Below, one piece after another: positions 35,450 to 44,987 of a stretch of DNA of 64,000 nt; positions within the stretch are counted from its first letter, which is position 1, and the number at the start of each line of letters is the position of its first letter. This DNA is from a marine actinobacterium MedAcidi-G3 (GTDB lineage: Bacteria > Actinomycetota > Acidimicrobiia > Acidimicrobiales > Poriferisodalaceae). The notes beneath the pieces are model-generated. The model did no database searches, was not told where the DNA came from, and saw only the letters and a program-made list of their open reading frames with translations. Both the position numbers and the translations under genes were made by a program. The stretch spans positions 1-64,000 of the forward strand of contig JUEP01000008.1 of assembly GCA_000817105.1 (NCBI GenBank). Direction: 5' to 3'.

Positions 35450-35482
35450 GTGTTCCAGAATCAGTTCCCGCATGTTTTTTGA
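35450..35482 (+). CDS. Possible 10-codon leader peptide upstream of the ABC exporter
   Basis: AAGGAG at 35440-35445 is a near-perfect ribosome-binding site but lies 26 bases before the exporter ATG (35472), too far to serve it. Four bases after it is a GTG that opens VFQNQFPHVF and ends with TGA at 35480, inside the first codons of the exporter gene. The layout is that of an overlapping leader that could couple translation to the exporter start. It may instead mean that the exporter start is misassigned, although no in-frame start fits the site. Confidence 0.35.
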   Translation: MFQNQFPHVF

Positions 35483-38400
35483 TAAGAGACTTTGGGCCTT
35501 CACGAAAGGAACACGTGTCGCCATCGCCCAAGCGGTGGTGATCGGTGTTCTAGCTTCAATAAGCGGTATTGCGCGCCTGGGTTTGTTGGGCTGGCTTTTA
35601 GCGAAAGTCTTTCGAGGAGAACTACTGAGCGACCTTGCAATCCCGGCCCTTCTAGTCGCGATAGTCATGGTTGTGAGGGGCTTTTTAGAACACTGGCGCA
35701 AAATGCTTGCCCATCACACCGCAGCAAAGGTGCAGCTAAAACTTCGTGCTCAACTACACGAGCACGTTCTCCAATTAGGACCAGCACATTTCGGAGATGT
35801 ACGAACTGGCGAAGTCTTATTGTCGTTAGTTGAAGGGGTCGAGCAACTAGAAGTGTGGTTCGGTGAATACTTGCCGCAACTTATTGTTGCAGCCGTTACG
35901 CCTTTGGTCATTTTTGGAATTTTGGCGCCTCTGGACCTTCCAGTTGCTGGAGTACTGACTGGATTTGCGCTCGTTACTTTGATGGCCCCAGCGGTTTTCC
36001 ACCAATGGGACGCGGTCCGAAGTCTGAAACGCCAAGAGGCCTACAGTCGCTTTGCGGCAGATTTCTTAGATTCTCTTCAAGGTCTTGGAACACTGAAGGC
36101 GTTTGGTCAAAGCGAAGCCCGGGGGAAGACACTTGCGCAACGAGCACACGAAGTATTTAAAAGCACAATGTGGGTGTTGGCAACCAATTCTCTGACCCGT
36201 GGGATCACCGATACCGGTCTAGCTCTTGGAGCGGCAATGGCGCTGACATTGGGTGCCTACCGGGTCCAGGCTGGCGATATGGAAATGACAACGCTGTTGA
36301 TCATCTTGATGGCAGGAATCGAAGTGTTCCGTCCTCAGCGTGATCTTCGAGCGTTACTTCACAACGGAATGATGGGATTATCCGCAGCACAGGGGATATT
36401 TAAGGTTTTTGACACTGAGCCACGCGTGAAGGAGCCAGTTAATCCAGTGGTTTTCGACGAACAGCTCGAACCGCGAATCTCATTTGAAAACGTAACTTTT
36501 CGTTATCCATCCGCGACAGAAGCAACACTTAACGGACTCAACATCACCGTTCACCCAGGTGAGAGAGTTGGCGTGGTTGGGTCTAGTGGAGCCGGGAAAA
36601 GTACCGTTGCCAAACTTCTATTGCGTTTTTATGATCCAAGTAACGGTTGTGTATCGCTGGGCGGATATGACCTACAAAATCTTTCGGCGGAAGATCGCTA
36701 TGGCGTAATTGCTGTTGTCTCGCAAGACACCTTTCTCTTCCATGGCACGGTTCTCGACAATATTTGTTTCGGTGATCCCGAATCTGACATGGAGGCCGTC
36801 CAACAGGCTGCGGTAGACGCCAATGCGCATTCGTTCATTATGAATTTGCCCAATGGCTATGAAACGGTGATTGGTGAACGAGGTATTCGTTTGTCAGGAG
36901 GTCAACGCCAGCGCATAGCGATAGCACGAGCCCTTTTGAAAGACTCCCCGATTCTGGTACTCGATGAAGCACTGTCATCAGTAGATGCCGAAAATGAAGC
37001 CCTGATCCAAGAAGCTCTAGATCGACTGATGGCCGGCCGCACAACGCTGATATTCGCTCACCGTCTCTCTAGTGTTATTGGGGCTGACCGCATCTTGGTT
37101 CTTGAAGCAGGTGATGTTGCGGAGTCAGGCACCCACTCTGAATTAATGGAACGCGGTGATCGATACTACGAGCTGATGGCGGGGCAGCTTTCTGGGGAAA
37201 GCGTTACTCGGCCCACTCCAAAAAACTCAACTGCTGTCGACGACAAACGCAGCCTTGATCAAGCAATTATGGAACCCCCTGACAACGAGATTGTGGCTGC
37301 CAGTGGGCTGGGCTGGGCCGGTGCCGTGAGATGGCTTTTCTCTGAAGTGCGGCCATGGCGAGTGAAGTTAATTGCAACTTTCGTATTTGGAGTAACACGA
37401 GTGGCTGCGCTGATAGGCGTTGGGGTTCTTAGTGCCCTAATCGTGGCCGCAGTAAAACGCGGAGAGCCATTCGGCAGTCTTGTCACTGCACTGGTAATTA
37501 TTGCTCCGCTGGCAGGCATTCTGCATTGGTTGGAGTCGTGGGTTGCTCATGACATGGCTTTTCGAATGCTGGCCGAAATGAGAGTCGCGCTCTATTCCAA
37601 GTTCGATCAACTCGCCCCCGCCTATCTAGTGCGTCGCCGCACTGGTGACATGGTTGCCATGGCAACCCATGATGTTGAAATGGTTGAGTATTTCTTTGCT
37701 CACACGGTTGCACCAGCGTTCGTCGCGTTATTGGTTCCATCGACGGTTCTAGCTACTTTGATCGTGTTGGGATGGCAAATGGCCGTAGCACTGGTTCCAT
37801 TTTTGGCGATTGTTGTTATAAGCCCGTTCTTGTTAAGACAACGCCTCGACACTCTTGGGTCAGAAGACAGAGAAGCTTTGGGTGATCTAAACGCATTTGT
37901 CGTAGACACGGTGCAAGGTCTCGGTGAAGTCTTGGCGTTCCAGCAAGGAGGTAGGAGATCAGAATCTTTCCTACGACGGGTGCAACGTCATATTGATGCC
38001 CGGTTGCCTTTTTACAGTGATCTATCTCGCCAGACAGCGCTGTTAGAAATAGCTACTGGATTAGGAGGGCTCGCAGTAGTTGTCACGGGGGCAGGCCTCG
38101 TATCTCAAGGCAATCTCACTCCAACCACGCTCCCTCTCCTCACGCTTCTCGCCCTCGCATGTTTCTTACCCGTCTCAGAAATCGCCCACGTAGGGCGACA
38201 ACTCGCAGATACTCTCGGCGCCTCACGCAGATTGCACCAGGTTCACAAGGAGCCGGTGACGGTTCAATCTGCTCCTTCCCCAGCTCGAATCGATTGGGCT
38301 ACCGCCGAAAATGCTGTCACCTTCAACAATGTTGGGTTTAGTTATCCAGGTACTGACACGCAGGCTCTCGTGGGAGTCTCAGTTGAAATCAAAACTGGAA

Positions 38401-39053
38401 CCACAGTCGCAATAGTTGGACCTTCGGGAGCAGGAAAAACGACTGCTGCACAACTTATTTTGCGGTTTTGGGATGTCGACGAAGGAACCATTTCATTATT
38501 TGGAGAGCCCCTTCACAACCTAGATTTAGACGATCTCCGATCCCACGTAGCAATGGTGAGCCAAGAGACTTATCTGTTCAACGACACCTTGGCAGAGAAC
38601 ATTCTTATGGCGCGCCCCGATGCGACAGATGCTGAAGTCCGAACCGCTATAGATCAGGCATCCCTCACCGACTTCGTCAAGAACTTACCCGACGGGCTAC
38701 AAACCATGGTGGGCGAACGCGGAGTGCGACTATCCGGAGGCCAACGGCAGCGTGTCGCAATCGCTCGCGCATTTCTAAAAGATGCTCCAGTATTAGTCCT
38801 CGACGAAGCCACGTCACACCTAGACGCAGTAAATGAAGCATTTGTGCACAATGCTTTGCAACAACTAATGCATGGTCGGACGACACTCATTATCGCCCAC
38901 CGACTTTCAACAGTTCGTAACGCCTCACAGATTGTTGTGATGGATGCCGGCGAAGTCGTACAAATAGGAGACCACGACACCTTGATCAGACAAGAAGGCC
39001 TGTATGCGAGGTTAGTGACGCACCAACTTTCAGCTACCGCCACAAAGCAGTAG
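35472..39053 (+). CDS. Single-chain double ABC exporter (CydDC-like fusion)
   Basis: A 1193-residue protein with two complete half-transporters in series. Half 1 has a six-span membrane domain (about 15-320) and an ATPase (about 345-580) with GSSGAGKST, LSGGQRQRIA and VLDEALSSVD. Half 2 has a second membrane domain (about 635-920) and an ATPase (about 950-1185) with GPSGAGKTT, LSGGQRQRVA and VLDEATSHLD. Both catalytic sites look intact. The first membrane domain (GEYLPQLIVAAVTPLVI, RQEAYSRFAADFLDSLQGL) resembles CydD, which with CydC exports thiols for cytochrome bd assembly. No cydAB genes are adjacent, so the substrate could differ. A possible leader ORF lies at its start. It ends 67 bases from a convergent hydrolase. 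Confidence 0.93.
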   Translation: MFFDKRLWAFTKGTRVAIAQAVVIGVLASISGIARLGLLGWLLAKVFRGELLSDLAIPALLVAIVMVVRGFLEHWRKMLAHHTAAKVQLKLRAQLHEHVLQLGPAHFGDVRTGEVLLSLVEGVEQLEVWFGEYLPQLIVAAVTPLVIFGILAPLDLPVAGVLTGFALVTLMAPAVFHQWDAVRSLKRQEAYSRFAADFLDSLQGLGTLKAFGQSEARGKTLAQRAHEVFKSTMWVLATNSLTRGITDTGLALGAAMALTLGAYRVQAGDMEMTTLLIILMAGIEVFRPQRDLRALLHNGMMGLSAAQGIFKVFDTEPRVKEPVNPVVFDEQLEPRISFENVTFRYPSATEATLNGLNITVHPGERVGVVGSSGAGKSTVAKLLLRFYDPSNGCVSLGGYDLQNLSAEDRYGVIAVVSQDTFLFHGTVLDNICFGDPESDMEAVQQAAVDANAHSFIMNLPNGYETVIGERGIRLSGGQRQRIAIARALLKDSPILVLDEALSSVDAENEALIQEALDRLMAGRTTLIFAHRLSSVIGADRILVLEAGDVAESGTHSELMERGDRYYELMAGQLSGESVTRPTPKNSTAVDDKRSLDQAIMEPPDNEIVAASGLGWAGAVRWLFSEVRPWRVKLIATFVFGVTRVAALIGVGVLSALIVAAVKRGEPFGSLVTALVIIAPLAGILHWLESWVAHDMAFRMLAEMRVALYSKFDQLAPAYLVRRRTGDMVAMATHDVEMVEYFFAHTVAPAFVALLVPSTVLATLIVLGWQMAVALVPFLAIVVISPFLLRQRLDTLGSEDREALGDLNAFVVDTVQGLGEVLAFQQGGRRSESFLRRVQRHIDARLPFYSDLSRQTALLEIATGLGGLAVVVTGAGLVSQGNLTPTTLPLLTLLALACFLPVSEIAHVGRQLADTLGASRRLHQVHKEPVTVQSAPSPARIDWATAENAVTFNNVGFSYPGTDTQALVGVSVEIKTGTTVAIVGPSGAGKTTAAQLILRFWDVDEGTISLFGEPLHNLDLDDLRSHVAMVSQETYLFNDTLAENILMARPDATDAEVRTAIDQASLTDFVKNLPDGLQTMVGERGVRLSGGQRQRVAIARAFLKDAPVLVLDEATSHLDAVNEAFVHNALQQLMHGRTTLIIAHRLSTVRNASQIVVMDAGEVVQIGDHDTLIRQEGLYARLVTHQLSATATKQ

Positions 39054-39120
39054 CTATCTCATGCCAGCGGTAGTTGCTTAACTCATCTGAGTTGAAAGGT
39101 GTTCGTAAGTAAAAACCTTC

Positions 39121-39957
39121 TCACTTAATCGAATTAAGAAATTTGAGGAACGCCAGATTCCAGGCCTGAGGTTGCTCAAAATAGGGGCTGTGTCCGGCGT
39201 CGGCGATTTCAACGAACTCAGCGCCCCTAATGCGATTTGCGGAGTCACTGAGCATCGATGCAGGAAAGATTTGGTCGTGCTCCCCGGCTATAAAAAGAAC
39301 CGGCACATTGAGGTCATCGAAATCTGAGTGATCAACAGTGAATGCAAGCACCTCAGCAAGGCGATCTAGGGGAGGAGAATGAAATGAACCTAACGCTTGA
39401 TACAGAAAAGCGTGTGCCGCGTCTCGATCAGGAGCTCCAGACCAGAGTGCTGCGTGTCCCCCCACCAGCGGCAGTTCTCGGGTTCCTTGTAAACCACCGG
39501 CTGCAACGAATTGTTCATAAGCCTGGCGCAGATCATCGGTCCAAAGACCTCCTATGGTGTCTGCGTAGGTAACAGATTGAACTCGGTCACTAAAAAGAGT
39601 GACGAAAGCAGATACATGCCAACCCCCCATAGATTGACCCACTAGATGTGCATCAGAGATCTCCAGCTTGTTCAGTACCGCTGAAAGATCATGGGCAGCA
39701 TTTTCTGAGGTCAGCAGCCGGTCGGTTCTGTTAGTCGAGTTACCGAAGCCACGGCTGTCCCAAGTCACTACCCGATACTTTTCTCCGATCTCAGGAATCT
39801 GCTGATACCAGACCGCGTGTGAGCCGCCAGCCCCATGACATAAAACAACAACCGGCCGCTGATCTGCATCCCCCTCTTCGGCATCGCGAACCAGTTCCCA
39901 ATAAATTTCTTCTCCCTCACGACTAATAGTCCCTGCGAGTAACTCAAGATCTCTCAT
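39121..39957 (-). CDS. Alpha/beta hydrolase
   Basis: A 278-residue hydrolase with Ser109 in the nucleophile elbow LVGQSMGGWHVSA, the oxyanion motif CHGAGGSHAVW, Asp in IAGEHDQIFP and His in IADAGHSPYFEQP. The cap domain spans about 130-210. The WDSRGFGNS segment is typical of the epoxide-hydrolase/haloperoxidase/lactonase branch. The residue after the first elbow strand and the lack of halide-binding Trp pair argue for an esterase or lactonase, but this is weak. It shares strand with the nitroreductase and PhyH genes upstream, which may form a small operon. Substrate unknown. Confidence 0.88.
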   Translation of the reverse strand: MRDLELLAGTISREGEEIYWELVRDAEEGDADQRPVVVLCHGAGGSHAVWYQQIPEIGEKYRVVTWDSRGFGNSTNRTDRLLTSENAAHDLSAVLNKLEISDAHLVGQSMGGWHVSAFVTLFSDRVQSVTYADTIGGLWTDDLRQAYEQFVAAGGLQGTRELPLVGGHAALWSGAPDRDAAHAFLYQALGSFHSPPLDRLAEVLAFTVDHSDFDDLNVPVLFIAGEHDQIFPASMLSDSANRIRGAEFVEIADAGHSPYFEQPQAWNLAFLKFLNSIK

Positions 39958-40011
39958 GTCTAAATCGTCCTTAAATTTCAGATCAACATAGAACCCAGCT
40001 CGTGTGGGCTA

Positions 40012-40662
40012 TCAACGGTTTCCAAAGGTGTTGAAACTCACAAGTCCGGCAGTGTCGAGGCGGGGGGCCTTTTTAAAGTCGGTGCCGATGGTATGAGCCA
40101 CTGGGAACAAACCAACTTGTGTCCATTCTTCGTAGTCAACACCTAACACTTCCGCCGCTGCTTCTTCAAAAGGCAAATGAAGGGTAGTCCAAGCGCTACC
40201 AAGACCCCGCTCACGCGCCGCAAGCATGAAACTCCAAACAGCAGGAATAATCGAACCCCACATCGATGCTTGACCAAAAGCATCAACACCCTCGGGGCGC
40301 CCCAACATTAAGGGAATCAACAACACAGGAACCTCGTGAAAGACTTCCCTCAGATGTTTGGCGGAACCTCTGACAAACTCAGCGCGCTCTGCTCGGATGT
40401 CGCCAGGAGCGTATTCGCGAGGTGGGCCATTCACATATGGATCAAACCCTTGGCCGTAAAGATCTGCTAACTGCCGTTTCTTCTCGGCGTCTTCAACGAA
40501 TAAAAAGTGCCAGCCTTGGGCGTTAGAGCCAGTTGGAGACTGAAAGGCAATATCGGTGCATTCGAGCAGCAACGATCGTTCCACTGGACGGTTTAAATCC
40601 AACCTCTTCCTAACAGCACGAGTAGTTGTCAAGAGTTCGTCAGCGGATAGTTCAAGATACAT
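40012..40662 (-). CDS. Nitroreductase-family flavoprotein
   Basis: A 216-residue FMN-dependent oxidoreductase. TTTRAVRKRLDLNRPV gives the FMN phosphate-binding Arg region, FQSPTGSNAQGWHF the Ser/Asn contacts, and ERGLGSAWTTLHLPFEEAA the C-terminal FMN loop. Family members reduce nitro groups, quinones or activated double bonds using NAD(P)H, usually as dimers. This one differs from the two closely related nitroreductases at 50376 and 53607, so it is a separate branch. It lies between an alpha/beta hydrolase and a PhyH dioxygenase on the same strand. Confidence 0.9.
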   Translation of the reverse strand: MYLELSADELLTTTRAVRKRLDLNRPVERSLLLECTDIAFQSPTGSNAQGWHFLFVEDAEKKRQLADLYGQGFDPYVNGPPREYAPGDIRAERAEFVRGSAKHLREVFHEVPVLLIPLMLGRPEGVDAFGQASMWGSIIPAVWSFMLAARERGLGSAWTTLHLPFEEAAAEVLGVDYEEWTQVGLFPVAHTIGTDFKKAPRLDTAGLVSFNTFGNR

Positions 40663-40730
40663 GCGAGAGTCCTAAGTCAGTTGGCCCTCGATCATATGTT
40701 TCCCGAATGTTTTTGGCTCAAACAAATTTA

Positions 40731-41570
40731 TTAACGGAACCCAGATTGAGGAGGGCTACCCAGCCCTGACGGTGATTCAGGAAGATCATTTCTCGAGCGA
40801 GGCCAAGCTACTGGGGTCACTGGACCTTCAATCTTTTGGCCATCCTCAACACCTTGACGGTCCAGGCTTTGATGCCAATGAGGTCGTGAACGCGTGCAGC
40901 CATCCTCAAAATAGATGACGCAATATGCTCGGCGTGTGGCGTTAGTGGTGTTCGCCTTTGCCTGATGAACGGTTAAAGAGTGGTGAAACACAACGGAACC
41001 GCGAGACGCTTCCACCCAAGAAAGATCCTTCATTTCTGAGTGATCAAAATACGGGTATGGCTTTTCACGTAACTCTCGAGTGATGTCAGAAAACTTGGCC
41101 AAACCCAGACGATGAGAACCTGGTGAATAACCCATTGCCCCAGCTTCCAGTGTTGATCCGTCGAACGGAATCCAAGCTGTGATTTGGCGAGCTGGTGCTA
41201 TTGGCCAAAGCGGCCAATCCTGATGAGGGTCCGTTTCACGCCCCCCGGCTTCTTTAAATAGAGCCTGGTCGTGCCAAATACGCAACGCTTCCGCACCTAA
41301 CAACAAACCCGCCGTCTCTCCAAGCTTCTGGCTAAAGGTCAGAGGCTTTAGGTCCTCATTGTCCTCCCAGAGATTCATGCATTGTTGAAAACTTTGTTCA
41401 TACAAGGACTTCGCACCCACCGGTCGCGCATCCGAGCCGACTCGGTTTTCGACTGCACGGTCAACGATTGAACCGAAAAAATCCAGTTCTATGTCGTCAA
41501 AGAAATTGTCGATAACCACGAACCCATCCCGGCGAAATGTTTCGATTAAAGAATCATCGGGGATGGTCAC
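40731..41570 (-). CDS. Phytanoyl-CoA dioxygenase (PhyH) family oxygenase
   Basis: A 279-residue Fe(II)/2-oxoglutarate-dependent dioxygenase. The iron ligands are visible as His116 and Asp118 (TDPHQDWPLWP) and His202 (LTVHQAKANTT), with Arg in TRRAYCVIYFED to bind 2-oxoglutarate. LEAGAMGYSPGSHRLG is another family hallmark. Such enzymes hydroxylate small molecules or acyl chains. The C-terminal 35 residues are Pro/Ser/Gly-rich and probably disordered. It is divergent from the D-aminoacylase-like gene at 41661 with 90 bases between. Substrate unknown. Confidence 0.9.
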   Translation of the reverse strand: MTIPDDSLIETFRRDGFVVIDNFFDDIELDFFGSIVDRAVENRVGSDARPVGAKSLYEQSFQQCMNLWEDNEDLKPLTFSQKLGETAGLLLGAEALRIWHDQALFKEAGGRETDPHQDWPLWPIAPARQITAWIPFDGSTLEAGAMGYSPGSHRLGLAKFSDITRELREKPYPYFDHSEMKDLSWVEASRGSVVFHHSLTVHQAKANTTNATRRAYCVIYFEDGCTRSRPHWHQSLDRQGVEDGQKIEGPVTPVAWPRSRNDLPESPSGLGSPPQSGFR

Positions 41571-41660
41571 CCCACAACTCTAGATCTCTTGTGCGAAGCC
41601 ATGACCAAGAAGTAATCGTTTGGATTGAATAGAATCAAGAATGAGTGAGAGGGGAACTCA

Positions 41661-43388
41661 ATGCATGACATCGTAATTAGGTCTGGCAAAGTCGTTGACG
41701 GCACGGGAAGCGAAGCTAAAAAAGTCGACATAGCTATCGATGATGGCCTTATTTCAGCCGTAGGAACAGGTATCGGCGACGGTCAAATCGAAATAGATGC
41801 TTCAAATTATTTGGTCACGCCTGGATTTGTTGATGTCCACACCCACTATGACGGGCAAGCAACTTGGGATCCCGACATGAGCCCCTCATCGTTTCACGGA
41901 GTAACCACCACTGTTTTTGGTAACTGTGGCGTGGGGTTCGCACCTGCTCGGCCAGACAGCCATGACTGGCTCATACAACTTATGGAAGGCGTCGAAGATA
42001 TTCCTGGAGCCGCCCTGTCCGAAGGCATTGACTGGAGCTGGGAGACATTTCCTGAATATTTAGATGCCCTCGAAACAATGCCACGGGTTATGGACATTGC
42101 AGCGCAGGTACCGCACGGCTCTGTCAGGGCATACGTCATGGGGGAACGAGGGGCGCGAAATGAAAATCCGACTCCCGAAGATTTAGTCGCAATGGCAAAA
42201 ATTGTTCAAGAAGGAATTGAAGCCGGCGCGCTTGGATTTACATCCTCTCGAACCATGCTGCATCGTGCTCTCGACGGTGAACCGGTCCCGGGTACCTTCG
42301 CTGGAGCTGAAGAACTCATAGCAATGGGCAAAGCGGTAGCCGATGCAGGTGGAGGAGTCGTAGAAGTAGCCTCAGATATTGGACTCGGAGGCCTCGAAGG
42401 CAACTTCGGTTCCGATATCGACTGGATGCGCGAACTGGCCAATGATTACGGCCTAACCGTCACTTACGCCCTCAATCAAGCAGACCGCCATCCACAGCAA
42501 TGGCGTGACCTGCTCGAACTTTCATCAGCTCCCATGGAAGGAAATGGCAAGGTAATAGCGCAGGTTGCAGGGCGCCCAGCAGGACTGCTATTTGGACTTG
42601 AAACATCACTGCACCCGTTCAAAATGCACCCGACATATTTGGAACTAGCCGCAACATACCAACACCCGCAACTTGCAGCGGAACTCTCCAAAGAGTCAGT
42701 AAAACAGCAAATCCTGAGTGAGACCACCGGCTACACCGGACGCTTTAACCATGACGTGGCCCATGGCTTTCACAAGATGTATCCGCTACTGGCTAACCCT
42801 GATTACGAGCCGAAACCTGAAGACTCGATCGCATCTCGCGCCGAAAAAGAAAATCGAGACCCATATGAGTACGCCTACGAAGTTCTCTTAGCTAACGGCG
42901 GGAAAGGATTAATTTTCTTTCCCCTCGCCGATTTTGCTGAACACACTCTCGACCCAACATATGAACGTTTAAGTCATCATGGAGCTTTCTGGAGTCTTTC
43001 CGATGGTGGCGCGCATTGCCGTCTTATCTGTGATGCATCCACATCTACCTTTATGTTGAGCCACTGGACTCGTGATCGAACTAATGGCCCCAAGATGAAA
43101 ATCGAAGACGCCGTGAAATTAATGACTCACGACACCGCTGAAATTTATGGCTTGCTAGGCGACCGAGGCACTCTCGAAGTTGGAAAACGTGCAGACATAA
43201 ATGTCATTGACTACGACAATTTGTCGATTTTTGCACCAGAGATGGCATACGACCTCCCTACTGGGGCTCCTCGCTTGTTACAAGAGGCCACTGGATACAA
43301 GGCGACTCTCGTGGCGGGCAAAATCGTGAGACAAGACGATGAATTCACAGGAGCCCGTCCGGGCCGCTTGATTCGTGGACGGCGATGA
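41661..43388 (+). CDS. D-aminoacylase/N-acyl-D-amino-acid deacylase-like amidohydrolase
   Basis: A 575-residue metal-dependent hydrolase of the amidohydrolase superfamily. MHDIVIRSGKVVDGTGSEAK is the N-terminal beta-sandwich; GFVDVHTHYDGQATWDP contains the HxH metal ligands. VTTTVFGNCGVGFAP carries the conserved Cys/Gly loop of D-aminoacylases, GALGFTSSRTMLH follows, and the late metal region is SLSDGGAHCRLICDAST with the catalytic Asp. KRADINVIDYDNLS closes the beta-sandwich. Family members deacylate N-acyl-D-amino acids or related amides. GAGGGG lies about seven bases upstream of ATG 41661, supporting the start. The next gene on the same strand encodes an LLM oxidoreductase 63 bases downstream. 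Confidence 0.92.
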   Translation: MHDIVIRSGKVVDGTGSEAKKVDIAIDDGLISAVGTGIGDGQIEIDASNYLVTPGFVDVHTHYDGQATWDPDMSPSSFHGVTTTVFGNCGVGFAPARPDSHDWLIQLMEGVEDIPGAALSEGIDWSWETFPEYLDALETMPRVMDIAAQVPHGSVRAYVMGERGARNENPTPEDLVAMAKIVQEGIEAGALGFTSSRTMLHRALDGEPVPGTFAGAEELIAMGKAVADAGGGVVEVASDIGLGGLEGNFGSDIDWMRELANDYGLTVTYALNQADRHPQQWRDLLELSSAPMEGNGKVIAQVAGRPAGLLFGLETSLHPFKMHPTYLELAATYQHPQLAAELSKESVKQQILSETTGYTGRFNHDVAHGFHKMYPLLANPDYEPKPEDSIASRAEKENRDPYEYAYEVLLANGGKGLIFFPLADFAEHTLDPTYERLSHHGAFWSLSDGGAHCRLICDASTSTFMLSHWTRDRTNGPKMKIEDAVKLMTHDTAEIYGLLGDRGTLEVGKRADINVIDYDNLSIFAPEMAYDLPTGAPRLLQEATGYKATLVAGKIVRQDDEFTGARPGRLIRGRR

Positions 43389-43451
43389 AAGCAATTGGAA
43401 AATAGCTCAGCACTAGATTCAATGCTGTTTCGTGACTAAAGAACCTGACTC

Positions 43452-44471
43452 ATGTTGAATTGCTGGGCCCCGATCGGACGAGGTGACGCCTCTACTATCG
43501 CTGCCCGAAGCAAGGAGCTAGAACAGCGCGGCTACGCGGGGATTATTGGAAACCAGGTCTACGGGCCGCCATGGGCCAGTTTGGCAGTGGCGGCCGCCTC
43601 CACCACGTCGCTGGAACTCGAAACCGGTATAGCGATGGCATTTGTTCGTTCACCGTTTGAAACAGCTTGCGCCGCCCTGGAACTCGATCAAATAAGCAAT
43701 GGCCGATTTACACTTGGGTTAGGTACTGCACCACAGACGTGGACAGAAAACTATTTTGGTGAAGATTTTGTTCCTCCGATCGGCCGGACTCGCGAAGTAA
43801 TCGAAATCCTCCGAATGGTCTTTGACGCCGCGGTAAACGACGCGCCATCAATCCCGGATTACAAAGGGGAGCACTACCAGCTGTCGTTTGAAGGTCTTCA
43901 CCCTAATTTCGGTTCTGAAGTCAGGGCTGTGCCAATTTGGATTGCTTCGCTTCGCGAAAAATTATGTGAACTGGCTGGCGAATGCGCAGATGGCTTCATA
44001 GGTCATTCAATATGGTCTCGATGGTGGTTAGAAGAACGAGCTTTGCCGGCACTCCGTCGCGGTGCAGCTAGAGGTGGACGAGATCCAAACGAGTTGCAGA
44101 TACAACTTTGGTTGACGGCTTCCATCGACGCAGATCCGATAGTTGCTGCTCGACGAGCGCGTGGCAATGTCGCGTTTTATGCCGCAATTCCGAGTTACCG
44201 ATCCTATTTTGATGCGCACGGCTTCGGTGAGTTGTTTGACACCTTGGTTGAAGCACGAAGATCAATGACCCTAGAAAGCTGTCTTGACATGGTCCCGTTA
44301 GAGGCTGCGAAAACATTTGCAGTATGTGGAACTTCAGACGAGGTCGGTCAAGAAATCGAAAACATTGCGCAACATGCAAGTTCGGTCTGCGTGAAGCCAC
44401 CTATGTGGGCGATTGACCCTCAAGAAGCAGAACAACAAAGTACGAAGATCGAACAGCTACTACTTGGATAA
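43452..44471 (+). CDS. LLM-class flavin/F420-dependent oxidoreductase
   Basis: A 339-residue luciferase-like TIM-barrel oxidoreductase. Landmarks are RSKELEQRGYAGIIGNQVYG, LELETGIAMAFVRSPF, LDQISNGRFTLGLGTAPQTWTE (split here as ISNGRFTLGLGT), PIWIASLREKLCELAGECAD and AIPSYRSYFDAHGF. The FVRSPFETA and PSYRSYF motifs place it with the F420-dependent subgroup that also includes the product of 61933. It follows the amidohydrolase and converges with the SnoaL-like gene, only a few bases away. Substrate unknown; cofactor inferred from the family. Confidence 0.9.
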   Translation: MLNCWAPIGRGDASTIAARSKELEQRGYAGIIGNQVYGPPWASLAVAAASTTSLELETGIAMAFVRSPFETACAALELDQISNGRFTLGLGTAPQTWTENYFGEDFVPPIGRTREVIEILRMVFDAAVNDAPSIPDYKGEHYQLSFEGLHPNFGSEVRAVPIWIASLREKLCELAGECADGFIGHSIWSRWWLEERALPALRRGAARGGRDPNELQIQLWLTASIDADPIVAARRARGNVAFYAAIPSYRSYFDAHGFGELFDTLVEARRSMTLESCLDMVPLEAAKTFAVCGTSDEVGQEIENIAQHASSVCVKPPMWAIDPQEAEQQSTKIEQLLLG

Positions 44472-44475
44472 ATAG

Positions 44476-44883
44476 TTAGTTAGAAAGTTGTTCTAATAGC
44501 CCGCCACTATCGCTCACTATGTGGCCCTCAGTAACTTTGCCCTCGACGACGGTGAATATTGCCACTGCGTGACGCTCAACTTCGTTGCCTGACGCCTCCA
44601 CTCCCATAAACATTCCTGTGTGGATACCTCTCAATATGTATCTCACTGCCACTGATGAACCGTCGCTAACCATTTGCTGAATTTCAAATCGGGCATTTGT
44701 TAGTGAGGAGTGGTAGGCCTTGAGCGACTCGATGTGTTCGGCAAGGGAATGGGCAGATGGACCGCCGTAGCCGTGACGCACATAATCGTCTGTGAATGAG
44801 GCTTCGACGACCGACAAGTCTTGCTTGTTGAAGCCATCTTCCATGATGTGGCGTACCAGTTCTTTTGCTTCTTCCCCGTTCAA
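44476..44883 (-). CDS. SnoaL-like/ester-cyclase-fold protein
   Basis: A 135-residue protein of the NTF2-like superfamily, SnoaL group. It begins VRHIMEDGFNKQDLSVVEAS, with DDYVRHGYGGPSA and the later VRYILRGIHTGMFMGVEASG, the typical pattern of an alpha+beta cone that binds a small hydrophobic ligand. Members include polyketide cyclases, dehydratases and isomerases, and many lack proven activity. It is the last of four same-strand genes from the enoyl-CoA hydratase at 46900 down. No catalytic residue can be assigned with confidence. Confidence 0.82.
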   Translation of the reverse strand: MNGEEAKELVRHIMEDGFNKQDLSVVEASFTDDYVRHGYGGPSAHSLAEHIESLKAYHSSLTNARFEIQQMVSDGSSVAVRYILRGIHTGMFMGVEASGNEVERHAVAIFTVVEGKVTEGHIVSDSGGLLEQLSN

Positions 44884-44987
44884 AGTCGCCCCCTAGTCCT
44901 AGCTAGTTAACAATAGCTGTGTGCGGTGATTCCAGGTTTAGCCTTCTCGACCACCAAATACCTCCCGGTCTTTTGCACCGGTTGCCG

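Noticed and set aside
39080-39093. AACTC-ATCT-GAGTT hairpin between the convergent ABC exporter and hydrolase genes as a terminator
   Set aside because: Stem of only five pairs with no T-run on either side; too weak to call.
44884-44987. CCGGT...ACCGG pairing between the SnoaL-like and methyltransferase genes
   Set aside because: Five-base stem without a U-tract, not distinguishable from chance.
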